A DNA stretch of 51,053 nucleotides from Lachnospiraceae bacterium. Lineage in GTDB: Bacteria; Bacillota; Clostridia; Lachnospirales; Lachnospiraceae. The notes beneath the pieces are model-generated. The model worked only from the letters and a program-made list of their open reading frames with translations, was not told the origin of the DNA and made no database searches. Both the position numbers and the translations under genes were made by a program. Below, piece after piece: positions 26,535-33,775 of the stretch (position 1 is the stretch's first letter; each line of letters opens with the position of its first letter). Where the stretch lies: NCBI GenBank assembly GCA_017621975.1, contig JAGARW010000048.1, positions 1 to 51,053 on the forward strand, read 5' to 3'.

Positions 26535-27233
26535 ATGTTAGAACAACTGAAAAAAGAAGTATACGAAGCGAATATGATGCTTCCGAAATATGGGCTTGTT
26601 ACGTTTACATGGGGAAATGTCAGCGGCATCGACCGTGAGAGCGGACTGTTTGTCATCAAACCGAGCGGCGTGGAGTATGATAAGCTGACGCCGGACGATA
26701 TGGTTGTTATGGACCTTGAGGGCAACCGGGTAGAGGGCAGATATAAACCGTCTTCCGATACGCCGACGCATTTAGAGCTGTATAAGGCGTTCCCGGAGAT
26801 CGGCGGCGTCGTGCATACGCATTCTTCCTGGGCGACAAGCTGGGCTCAGGCAGGCAGAGGCATTCCGTGCTACGGAACAACGCATGCGGATTATATGTAC
26901 GGCGAGATTCCGTGCGTCAGAACTCTGACAAAGGAAGAGATCGACGAAGGCTATGAAAAGAATACGGGCGTGCTGATCGTAGACCATTTCAAGAAAAATA
27001 ATATCGACGTAGCTGCAATGCCGGCAGTTCTGTGCAAAAACCACGGACCGTTTGCATGGGGCAAGGACGCGCATGAAGCGGTACACAACGCGGTCGTTTT
27101 GGACGAGGTTGCCAAGATGGCGGCGCGTTGTGAAATGATCAATCCGAAGAATACGCCTGCACCTCAGATTTTGCAGGATAAGCATTATTTCAGAAAGCAT
27201 GGAGCGAATGCTTATTACGGACAGGATAACTAA
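26535..27233 (+). CDS. araD: L-ribulose-5-phosphate 4-epimerase
   Basis: A 232-residue class II aldolase/epimerase. The zinc ligands are visible: His94 and His96 in VVHTHSSWA and His170 in [19 protein letters not shown] and [10 protein letters not shown] form the phosphate and substrate region. It turns L-ribulose-5-phosphate into D-xylulose-5-phosphate, the entry to the pentose phosphate pathway. ATG 26535 is used because GGAGGA lies just upstream; a GTG at 26523 would overlap that site. It closes the ara block. Confidence 0.95.
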   Translation: MLEQLKKEVYEANMMLPKYGLVTFTWGNVSGIDRESGLFVIKPSGVEYDKLTPDDMVVMDLEGNRVEGRYKPSSDTPTHLELYKAFPEIGGVVHTHSSWATSWAQAGRGIPCYGTTHADYMYGEIPCVRTLTKEEIDEGYEKNTGVLIVDHFKKNNIDVAAMPAVLCKNHGPFAWGKDAHEAVHNAVVLDEVAKMAARCEMINPKNTPAPQILQDKHYFRKHGANAYYGQDN

Positions 27234-27240
27234 AAAAAGA

Positions 27241-27267
27241 AGGGCGGGAAAGGTGATTTCCTGCCCT
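27241..27267 (+). terminator. Hairpin after araD, weak terminator
   Basis: AGGGCGGGAAA (27241-27251) pairs with TTTCCTGCCCT (27257-27267), one wobble. The T-run is poor, so read-through to the transketolase genes is possible. Confidence 0.6.
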
Positions 27268-27353
27268 GATTTCCGTGCAATTCTATGGACGGAAAGGATA
27301 GATTATGCTACATTAATAGTAGATAAATTTTAGAAAAATGGAGGACGTAAGCT

Positions 27354-28193
27354 ATGAACAAACTGGAATTAGCAAAGATGGCTAATGAAGTGCGTAAAGG
27401 TATTGTAACAGCGGTACATAGTGCAAAAGCCGGACATCCGGGCGGATCGCTTTCTGCGGCAGATATGTTTACATATCTTTATTTTGAAGAAATGAATATC
27501 GATCCGAAAAATCCGAAAATGGAAAACAGAGACAGATTTGTATTATCCAAAGGACATACGGCTCCGGGTCTGTACTCCGCTCTGGCGAACAGAGGATATT
27601 TTCCGGTGGAGGATCTGAAAACTCTGCGTAAGCTCGGTTCTTACCTGCAGGGACATCCGTGTATGCAGGAAACGCCGGGCGTTGATATGTCCAGCGGTTC
27701 TCTTGGACAGGGACTGTCGGCAGCAGTCGGCATGGCGTTGGCGGCAAAGATGGACAACAAGGATTACCGCGTATACTGCCTGTGCGGCGACGGCGAGATT
27801 CAGGAAGGTCAGATCTGGGAAGCGTCCATGTTTGCAGGACACAGAAAACTGGATAATCTTGTCGTGATCGTAGACAACAACGGTCTGCAGATCGATGGTA
27901 AAGTAGAAGACGTATGTTCTCCTTATCCGATCGACAAGAAGTTCGAAGCGTTCAACTTCCATACGATCAATATCAACGGCAACGATATGGACGAGATCGC
28001 GGCCGCAATGAAGGAAGCAAGAGAAACAAAGGGTATGCCGACGGCGATCATCATGAAGACCGTAAAGGGCAAAGGCGTATCCTTCATGGAAAATAACGCA
28101 GGATGGCATGGAAAAGCGCCTAGCGATGAAGAATATGCGATCGCTATGGCTGACCTTGAAAAAATCGGAGAAGAGCTGGGAGGTGCAAACTAA
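27354..28193 (+). CDS. Transketolase, N-terminal subunit
   Basis: A 279-residue protein equal to the thiamine-diphosphate-binding half of transketolase. Motifs: AGHPGGSLSAADMF, LSKGHTAPGLYSAL, GSLGQGLSAAVGMAL and the TPP-binding GDGEIQEGQIWEA with the NN following at VDNNGLQ. Split transketolases are common in clostridia and archaea. The last base is shared with the start of the C-terminal subunit (TAATG), so the two halves should be made in equal amounts. The enzyme moves two-carbon units from xylulose-5-phosphate to ribose-5-phosphate or erythrose-4-phosphate. Confidence 0.95.
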   Translation: MNKLELAKMANEVRKGIVTAVHSAKAGHPGGSLSAADMFTYLYFEEMNIDPKNPKMENRDRFVLSKGHTAPGLYSALANRGYFPVEDLKTLRKLGSYLQGHPCMQETPGVDMSSGSLGQGLSAAVGMALAAKMDNKDYRVYCLCGDGEIQEGQIWEASMFAGHRKLDNLVVIVDNNGLQIDGKVEDVCSPYPIDKKFEAFNFHTININGNDMDEIAAAMKEARETKGMPTAIIMKTVKGKGVSFMENNAGWHGKAPSDEEYAIAMADLEKIGEELGGAN

Positions 28194-29137
28194 TGGCTGA
28201 CGTTAAGAAAATCGCGACAAGAGAAAGTTATGGTAACGCACTTGCCGAGTGCGGCGCAAAATATCCGAATCTGGTTGTATTGGATGCTGACCTTGCAGGC
28301 GCGACAAAGACAGGCGTATTCAAAAAGGCATTCCCGGATCGTCATATTGACTGCGGTATTGCAGAATGCAATATGACAGGTATTGCAGCAGGACTTGCTA
28401 CCTGCGGTAAAGTACCGTTTATCAGCTCCTTCGCTATGTTTGCGGCAGGACGTAACTTTGAACAGGTAAGAAATTCCATCGGTTATCCGCATCTGAATGT
28501 TAAGATCGGCGCAACGCACGCCGGCATTACAGTCGGTGAGGACGGCGCAACGCATCAGTGCAACGAGGATATTGCTCTGATGAGAACGATTCCGGGCATG
28601 ACAGTGATCGTTCCGGCTGACGATGTAGAAGCGAAAGCTGCCGTAGAAGCCGCAATCAACTATAACGGTCCCGTATATCTGCGGTTCGGACGCGCTGCGG
28701 TGCCGGTGATTAACGATACGCCGGAATATAAATTCGAGATCGGCAAAGGCGTTGTCTTAAAAGAAGGCAAGGACGTAACGATTATCGCAACAGGAACATG
28801 CGTATCGGGCGCACTGGAAGCGGCAGAAAAGCTTGCGGCTGACGGCATTGACGCAGAGGTTATTAATATCCATACGATCAAACCGCTTGACAATGATCTT
28901 GTACTTGCTTCCGCAAAGAAGACAGGCAAGGTAGTAACGGCGGAAGAGCACTCCGTAATCGGCGGACTCGGCAGCGCAGTATGCGACCTGCTCAGCGAAA
29001 AACAGCCGACAAAGGTATGCAAGATCGGCATGAACGACGTCTTCGGCGAATCCGGTACGGCGGGCGGACTGCTTGAGAAATACGGATTAGACGGAAACGG
29101 TATTTACGCAAAGGTAAAAGCGTTCGTACAGGAGTAA
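28193..29137 (+). CDS. Transketolase, C-terminal subunit
   Basis: A 314-residue protein with the pyrimidine-binding and C-terminal domains. Motifs: DADLAGATKTGVF, IDCGIAECNMTGIAAGLA with the catalytic Glu, IGATHAGITVGEDGATHQ and a typical transketolase C-domain (ATGTCVSGALEAAEKL, EEHSVIGGLG). It overlaps the N-terminal subunit by one base and is followed by rpe after 12 bases. Together these genes process xylulose-5-phosphate formed by AraD. Confidence 0.95.
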   Translation: MADVKKIATRESYGNALAECGAKYPNLVVLDADLAGATKTGVFKKAFPDRHIDCGIAECNMTGIAAGLATCGKVPFISSFAMFAAGRNFEQVRNSIGYPHLNVKIGATHAGITVGEDGATHQCNEDIALMRTIPGMTVIVPADDVEAKAAVEAAINYNGPVYLRFGRAAVPVINDTPEYKFEIGKGVVLKEGKDVTIIATGTCVSGALEAAEKLAADGIDAEVINIHTIKPLDNDLVLASAKKTGKVVTAEEHSVIGGLGSAVCDLLSEKQPTKVCKIGMNDVFGESGTAGGLLEKYGLDGNGIYAKVKAFVQE

Positions 29138-29149
29138 TCAGGAGATCCT

Positions 29150-29794
29150 ATGGAAACTATTATTTCACCGTCCATTCTGGCTGCGGATTTTAATATTCTG
29201 GGACAGCAGATTCAGGAGGTAGAAAAATCAGGCGCCAAATATCTGCATATCGACGTTATGGACGGGGTGTTTGTCCCGTCCATCTCCTTCGGGATGCCGG
29301 TCATTGCGTCGATCAGAAAGAATACAAAGCTGTTTTTCGACGTGCATCTAATGATCGTCGAGCCGATCCGTTACGTTGAGGAATTTGCAAAGATCGGCGC
29401 GGATATGATTACATTTCACTTAGAAGCTGCCAAGGGGCATGTGGAGGAGACGATCGACAAGATTCATTCGCTCGGCTGCAAGGCGGGCATGTCCGTCAAA
29501 CCGGCGACAGATGTATCGGAAGTGATTCCTTATATGGAAAAGCTGGATATGATACTGATCATGACGGTCGAACCGGGCTTCGGAGGTCAGAAATATATCG
29601 AAAGCTCTACGGAGAAGATCCGCCGGATGCGCAGACTCCTGACGGAGCGCGGACTGGCAACGGACATTCAGGTAGACGGCGGCATTACGGCGGACAACGT
29701 TTCCGTTGTGAAGGAAGCGGGAGCCAATGTCATTGTGGCAGGCAGCGCCGTGTTCAAAGGAAATATTGTGGAAAACGTGAAGAAACTGCTGTGA
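29150..29794 (+). CDS. rpe: Ribulose-phosphate 3-epimerase
   Basis: A 214-residue TIM-barrel enzyme of standard length. Motifs: SPSILAADF, HIDVMDGVFVPSISFG with a metal-binding His and the catalytic Asp, FDVHLMI, TVEPGFGGQKYI and QVDGGI. It interconverts D-xylulose-5-phosphate and D-ribulose-5-phosphate. It is the last gene of the transketolase operon, with a strong terminator 39 bases after the stop. This gives the cell the epimerase needed to balance pentose phosphates produced from arabinose. Confidence 0.96.
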   Translation: METIISPSILAADFNILGQQIQEVEKSGAKYLHIDVMDGVFVPSISFGMPVIASIRKNTKLFFDVHLMIVEPIRYVEEFAKIGADMITFHLEAAKGHVEETIDKIHSLGCKAGMSVKPATDVSEVIPYMEKLDMILIMTVEPGFGGQKYIESSTEKIRRMRRLLTERGLATDIQVDGGITADNVSVVKEAGANVIVAGSAVFKGNIVENVKKLL

Positions 29795-29833
29795 GAATGC
29801 AGATCCATTCGGGCGCAGTGAGTTCGGAAAACG

Positions 29834-29875
29834 ATTCGGGTATTAAAGATGATTTAATACCCGAATTTTATTTTT
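29834..29875 (+). terminator. Rho-independent terminator after rpe
   Basis: A perfect 14-bp stem: ATTCGGGTATTAAA (29834-29847) with TTTAATACCCGAAT (29853-29866), loop GATGA, then TTTATTTTT. Confidence 0.95.
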
Positions 29876-29881
29876 CCATAA

Positions 29882-29910
29882 TTGACAAAAAAATTTGCCT
29901 TTGCTACACT
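29882..29910 (+). promoter_or_regulatory. Promoter upstream of the Rpn-family gene
   Basis: TTGACA (29882-29887), 17 bases, TACACT (29905-29910). The start codon is about 185 bases away, leaving a long leader (29911-30097) in which nothing recognisable was seen. Confidence 0.65.
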
Positions 29911-30097
29911 GTTTTTAAGCATAAATTTCTAATGATCTGAATGATTCTGATTTTTCTAAAAGGACGATGCGAATTCCGCGTCGCTCCGTCTCTTCAGAAA
30001 CTCTATGCGAAAATCCCGATAACGATCATAATGGCAGAGAGCGGACGAAGAACGGAAAGGAATAGCTGCTCCTGCGTTTACAAGGAAGGAGCGGTTT

Positions 30098-31051
30098 ATG
30101 AAAACAAAGGAAGTAAAAGTAATCAGAAATTATAAAGATACGGTATTTCGAATGCTGTATCGGGAGAAAAAGGCGCTTTTGGAACTCTATAATGCGCTGA
30201 ATGATACGGATTATCAGAATGAAGACGCATTGGAAATTTATACGCTTGAAAATGTGATTTATATGAACGTTAAAAACGACGTATCATTTCTGGTGGGCGC
30301 GGAGCTTAATTTGTATGAACAGCAGTCTACTTACAACCCCAATATGCCGCTACGGAATCTGATTTATATAGCAAGACAACTGGAAGCGTATATCCGGCAG
30401 GAAACGATGTATTCATCAAAACAGGTAAAAATTCCGGCTCCAAGATTTGTTGTGTTTTATAACGGTACGGCCGCGCAGCCTGAGAGAAGGATATTGTGTT
30501 TGTCAGAAGCCTACGAGATACGGACAGGTGAACCTGAGCTTGAATTAAAGGTGCTGATGCTGAATCTGAATACCGGACATAATAAAGAGCTTTTGGAGCG
30601 GTGCAAGACACTGAGGGAGTATTGCCTGTTTGTGGAACGCGTCAGGAAATACGTGGAAAAAGAACCAATTCACGAAGCAGTAGAGCGCGCCGTATCTGAA
30701 TGCATACGGGAAGGGATTTTGGTAGATTTCCTGCAAAAGCAGCGTGCGGAGGTAATTGCAATGTCGATATTTGAGTATAACGAAGAAGCAGAATTGAAGA
30801 AGATCAGGGCGGACGAGTACGAGCTTGGAAAACTTGAAGGCGAGAGGGCAGGAAAAGCAGAAGGTGAAAGAATCGGGAAAATTTCCGGCATTATAGAAAT
30901 ATTAAGCGTTTGGGGTGAAATCCCGGCTGGCATTTTGCATGCGATTGAACAGGAACGCGATCCGGAACGATTGACGGAGTTATTGAAAGCGGCGGCACGC
31001 GCATCGTCGATCAAAGAGTTCCGGGAGATGATGGATTCTGGAATGAAATAA
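30098..31051 (+). CDS. Rpn / PD-(D/E)xK transposase-family nuclease-like protein
   Basis: A 317-residue protein of the Rpn family, a PD-(D/E)xK nuclease fold once called transposase_31. The N-terminal [21 protein letters not shown] is diagnostic; VSFLVGAELNLYEQQSTYNPNMP holds the expected acidic and Gln residues, and PRFVVFYNGT follows. The C-terminal part is helical with a charged GKLEGERAGKAEGERIGK run typical of these proteins. E. coli Rpn proteins promote RecA-independent recombination; more recently members were linked to phage defence. Transposition has not been shown for this kind. AAGGAGCGG precedes the ATG. It stands alone with its own promoter. Confidence 0.85.
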   Translation: MKTKEVKVIRNYKDTVFRMLYREKKALLELYNALNDTDYQNEDALEIYTLENVIYMNVKNDVSFLVGAELNLYEQQSTYNPNMPLRNLIYIARQLEAYIRQETMYSSKQVKIPAPRFVVFYNGTAAQPERRILCLSEAYEIRTGEPELELKVLMLNLNTGHNKELLERCKTLREYCLFVERVRKYVEKEPIHEAVERAVSECIREGILVDFLQKQRAEVIAMSIFEYNEEAELKKIRADEYELGKLEGERAGKAEGERIGKISGIIEILSVWGEIPAGILHAIEQERDPERLTELLKAAARASSIKEFREMMDSGMK

Positions 31052-31143
31052 CGCCTATAGATCCTGCACATTCCCGGAAAACGCCAATATAGTATTACTA
31101 CAAGAGATTGAGTCTAAGCGGACGGAAAAGGAAGTATTGGCGT

Positions 31144-31734
31144 ATGAAAGAGAATGAGAACGGGAGTGGAAATCGGAATGAGAACAGGAGCGGCAGCAAA
31201 AATGCGATAACGGGCGGCTGCAGCTTTGAAGCGGTCAGACCGATCATGACGGCGCTGCCGTATCCGCCGCAGCGGGTGGAGGCGAAAAATCAGGCGTATG
31301 CCGATCTTTTGTCGATCGACTATTGCGGCTCTGTGTCGGAGCTGTCTGCGATCATGCAGTATATTAACAATGAAAACCGCCTGTCGCTGCAGAATTGCTC
31401 CCTTGCAAAGTCGATTCTTGGGATCGCGATGGCCGAGATGATACATTTACAGAAACTGGGAGAACTGATCGTTTTGCTTGGCGGTCAGATCGATTTTATG
31501 GCAGGAGCGCGCGGCGGAAAGCAAAGGATGTGGACGCCCGGATATTTGAGCCTGCCGGGGTGCGCGGAGGAAATGCTGCTGGCGGACGTCAATTCCGAAA
31601 GGGAGACGATCAGACAGTACCGGATGCATATGAGGATGATCGGAGATAACTCGGTGAACGCCGTTCTGGAACGCATCATTCAGGATGAAGAATATCATAT
31701 CGTGCTGCTTCAGACGTTGGCAAAGGAACTGTAA
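31144..31734 (+). CDS. Ferritin-like diiron-fold protein with low-complexity N-terminus
   Basis: A 196-residue protein. The first 20 residues are Asn/Gly/Ser/Glu-rich and probably disordered. The rest is a four-helix bundle with the metal pattern of ferritin-like proteins: Glu66 (SELSAI), Glu98 and His101 (EMIH), Glu152 or Glu154 (SERETI), Glu182 and His185 (DEEYH). That spacing fits a di-metal site as in rubrerythrin, manganese catalase or spore-coat ferritin-like proteins. The exact function is not evident. ATG 31144 has AAGGAAG upstream; an earlier in-frame start at 31108 lacks one. In an anaerobe a role in peroxide defence or spore coat is possible but inferred. Confidence 0.75.
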   Translation: MKENENGSGNRNENRSGSKNAITGGCSFEAVRPIMTALPYPPQRVEAKNQAYADLLSIDYCGSVSELSAIMQYINNENRLSLQNCSLAKSILGIAMAEMIHLQKLGELIVLLGGQIDFMAGARGGKQRMWTPGYLSLPGCAEEMLLADVNSERETIRQYRMHMRMIGDNSVNAVLERIIQDEEYHIVLLQTLAKEL

Positions 31735-31870
31735 CTGCGGCGTTTTTATCATAAAGAAGCGTTAAGAAACATGTTTTTTGTTATTTAGAAATTGTTTAGG
31801 AAAAACCTTCTTGCTGTTGAGATTTGTTATTTACACTACAGACAGATCAAACGGCAAGGAGGATTTTTTT

Positions 31871-31927
31871 ATGAAATGGATCGTGACAATGCTACAGGGC
31901 TTCTGCATGGCGGCGGAAGCGCCGTGA
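31871..31927 (+). pseudogene. 18-residue open frame, possible remnant of a DUF368 membrane protein gene
   Basis: A strong AAGGAGG (31856-31862) sits 8 bases before ATG 31871, reading MKWIVTMLQGFCMAAEAP then stop. This resembles the N-terminus of DUF368 membrane proteins, which commonly start MKWI..LLKGFCMALADS-VPG; no further DUF368 sequence is found in any frame downstream. It may be the head of a gene lost by deletion, or a small peptide gene in its own right. It lies in the 436-base gap before hsp20, whose other contents are the CIRCE element and the hsp20 promoter. Confidence 0.4.
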
Positions 31928-32001
31928 TGACGACTCATAAATAGACTGGGCAGAATACTTACGCTCTTTTTATTGTGTTCACAAATTTTTCACAAAAATT
32001 A

Positions 32002-32028
32002 TTAGCACTCACTATTGACGAGTGCTAA
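32002..32028. promoter_or_regulatory. CIRCE element (HrcA operator)
   Basis: TTAGCACTC (32002-32010), nine bases, GAGTGCTAA (32020-32028): a perfect match to the CIRCE consensus bound by the heat-shock repressor HrcA. It overlaps the -35 box of the hsp20 promoter. Confidence 0.97.
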
Positions 32029-32043
32029 TATATGTGTTATAAC
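32015..32043 (+). promoter_or_regulatory. hsp20 promoter
   Basis: TTGACG (32015-32020), 17 bases, TATAAC (32038-32043). Since the -35 box lies inside CIRCE, HrcA binding should block RNA polymerase directly. The leader is about 120 bases. Confidence 0.8.
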
Positions 32044-32170
32044 ATAACTAGAACAAGGGAGAGGAAGAAAAAAGAAATATAAAAATCGTTTTTCCCCTGC
32101 CTGATCTAAAAAGAATGGTAACAATATTTGTATCGTGTCCGTATGGACAAAGAAAAAGGAGGAATGACAT

Positions 32171-32623
32171 ATGTTGATGCCTAGTATTTTTGGAGAAGAT
32201 TTATTCGATGGATTTTTTGATGATTTTGCGCGTCCTGCAAGGAATATGATCCGGTATAATACGCCGGTTAATACGCTGATGAAGACGGATATTAAGGAGA
32301 CCGACGGAGGCTACGAGCTGGATATCGATCTGCCGGGTTACCAGAAGGAAGACGTGAAAGCGCAGCTGCGCGACGGTTATCTGACGATCAGCGCACAGAC
32401 CGGAAACGACGGCAACGAAAAGGAAGAAAAAGACGCAAGCGGCAAATATATCCGCCGCGAACGGTATTACGGTTCCTGCAGCAGAAGCTTCTACGTTGGC
32501 GAGGACGTAACGGAGGAGGATATCCGGGCGAAGTTTGAAAACGGAATTCTGAAGCTGTTCGTTCCGAAAAAGGAAGCAAAGCCCGAGGTCAAAGAGAATA
32601 AATATATCGCGATCGAAGGATAA
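32171..32623 (+). CDS. Small heat-shock protein Hsp20
   Basis: A 150-residue protein of the alpha-crystallin family. The core domain covers about 35-140: MKTDIKETDGGYELDIDLPG, LTISAQT, the ERYYGSCSRSFYVGE strand, and FENGILKLFVPKKE carrying the GxL motif. A short N-terminal FFDDFARP region helps oligomer formation. It is an ATP-independent chaperone that holds unfolded proteins. AAGGAGG lies 8 bases before the ATG. The perfect CIRCE shows control by HrcA, which is usually seen on groESL and dnaK operons. No terminator was recognised before the convergent AraC gene. Confidence 0.94.
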   Translation: MLMPSIFGEDLFDGFFDDFARPARNMIRYNTPVNTLMKTDIKETDGGYELDIDLPGYQKEDVKAQLRDGYLTISAQTGNDGNEKEEKDASGKYIRRERYYGSCSRSFYVGEDVTEEDIRAKFENGILKLFVPKKEAKPEVKENKYIAIEG

Positions 32624-32658
32624 CGGGCGGAGGGCGCGGGCGTTCACAGCCTTACAGT

Positions 32659-33516
32659 TTACAAAGGCTCGCGCCGGAAGCCGTTTTCCAGCCGCCATTT
32701 GCTCGGCGGCATCTGATACACCTTTTTAAAAGCGCGGGAAAAATGCAGTTGGTTTGGATAGCCGACTGCATTTCCTATGTCCGCGATCGAAAGCGAGGTC
32801 AGCTTCAAAAGCTCCGCCGCCTTTGTCATACGGTAAGAGATCAGGAATTCCTGAGGCGGCTTACCGATCTGTTCACGAAAAATTTTGCCGAAATAGCTGC
32901 GGTTTAAGCCGCAGGAAGCGGCAATATCTTCTACGGAAATATCGTTCTGAAAATTTGATTCAATAAACGACAGCGCTTCTTTCATATAAAAATCGCACAG
33001 CTTACTGCGGGGCGCGAACGTCTGGGCGGAAGACCTGACGAGACAGTCGAGAAACAGATACAGATGTCCGATCAGGTGGAACGGAGAGCTGTCTTTATGC
33101 TCCGCAATGTATGCCATTTCCGCCGCCATTTCTTCTTTGCTATCTTTCAATTTTGCATGATAAACAGGATTGTCCGGCGAAAGACCCGTTCGTCCGACCG
33201 CTTCCCGGACTTTTAACCCGTCGAATTCCAGCCAGATATATTCCCACGGAAAGTCTTTTGACGCAATATAAGTTGCGATCTGTCCCGGAAACAGCATAAA
33301 GCCCTCTCCGCTCCTGATCTGCCATGCCCGGCAGATTCCTTTGGAATCGTCGGCGTTCAGTACTCCCGCGCCGGAAACGACATAGTGGAAGAGATAATGA
33401 TTGCGGGCGGCGGGACCGAATAAATGCGCCGGGGCGCACTGTTCCCATCCGAACTGATACAGACCTAAATCTACGAAATTTTCACTTGGAAAAATAGAAA
33501 AAATGGGATTGCGCAT
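32659..33516 (-). CDS. AraC-family regulator, probable activator of the alpha-galactosidase gene
   Basis: A 285-residue protein. A cupin-like effector domain (about 20-150; HYVVSGAGVL and EGFMLFPGQIATY) precedes the AraC helix-turn-helix pair (about 185-280; SVEDIAASCGLNRSYFGKIFREQ and ADIGNAVGYPNQLHFSRAFK). The layout matches MsmR/RafR regulators of raffinose and melibiose use. It is divergent from the GH36 gene with 259 bases between, where three copies of an AAAATGC motif occur. It probably senses an alpha-galactoside or galactose; the ligand is inferred from the neighbour. Confidence 0.88.
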   Translation of the reverse strand: MRNPIFSIFPSENFVDLGLYQFGWEQCAPAHLFGPAARNHYLFHYVVSGAGVLNADDSKGICRAWQIRSGEGFMLFPGQIATYIASKDFPWEYIWLEFDGLKVREAVGRTGLSPDNPVYHAKLKDSKEEMAAEMAYIAEHKDSSPFHLIGHLYLFLDCLVRSSAQTFAPRSKLCDFYMKEALSFIESNFQNDISVEDIAASCGLNRSYFGKIFREQIGKPPQEFLISYRMTKAAELLKLTSLSIADIGNAVGYPNQLHFSRAFKKVYQMPPSKWRLENGFRREPL

Positions 33517-33547
33517 AAGCAGTTCCTCCTGTATGTCCGTGATTATA

Positions 33548-33620
33548 GCATTTTATATACCAAAATGCCAGATAATTTTCAAATAAGAAAGAAAAAATAG
33601 CAAAAAGGTATAAAAATGCC
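33548..33620. promoter_or_regulatory. Candidate AraC-type binding repeats upstream of the alpha-galactosidase gene
   Basis: AAAATGC occurs inverted at 33548-33554 and direct at 33562-33568 and 33613-33619; the first two form a 7-bp inverted repeat. The first and third copies are preceded by TATA on their own strand. The motif spacing suits paired AraC sites, but binding is not proven. Confidence 0.45.
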
Positions 33621-33759
33621 CGTATACAGCCATTTACAGAACGCATCAGGGAAGATTAAACTAAAACCAGAAAAAGAGACGTTCAGACAGGGAAACCTGC
33701 AGCCCTACGGAGCTTATATGGCGCTTGTGAAAAATAACAGAATCAATCAGAGTTTATAG
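33616..33759 (+). CDS. Possible small protein (47 residues) before the alpha-galactosidase gene
   Basis: An open frame starting MPVYSHLQNASGKIK and ending NNRINQSL, with AAAGG 7 bases before the ATG; its stop is 16 bases before the next start. Residue mix and codon choice look protein-like (Tyr, Phe, few rare codons), but I recognise no family. Its start overlaps a candidate regulator site, and the region could be only leader. Low confidence. Confidence 0.3.
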   Translation: MPVYSHLQNASGKIKLKPEKETFRQGNLQPYGAYMALVKNNRINQSL

Positions 33760-33775
33760 CGGGAGGATAATCATT

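Noticed and set aside
29941-30135. 64-codon frame upstream of the Rpn-like gene
   Set aside because: It overlaps the start of the Rpn-like gene, lacks a Shine-Dalgarno site and has no recognisable protein features.
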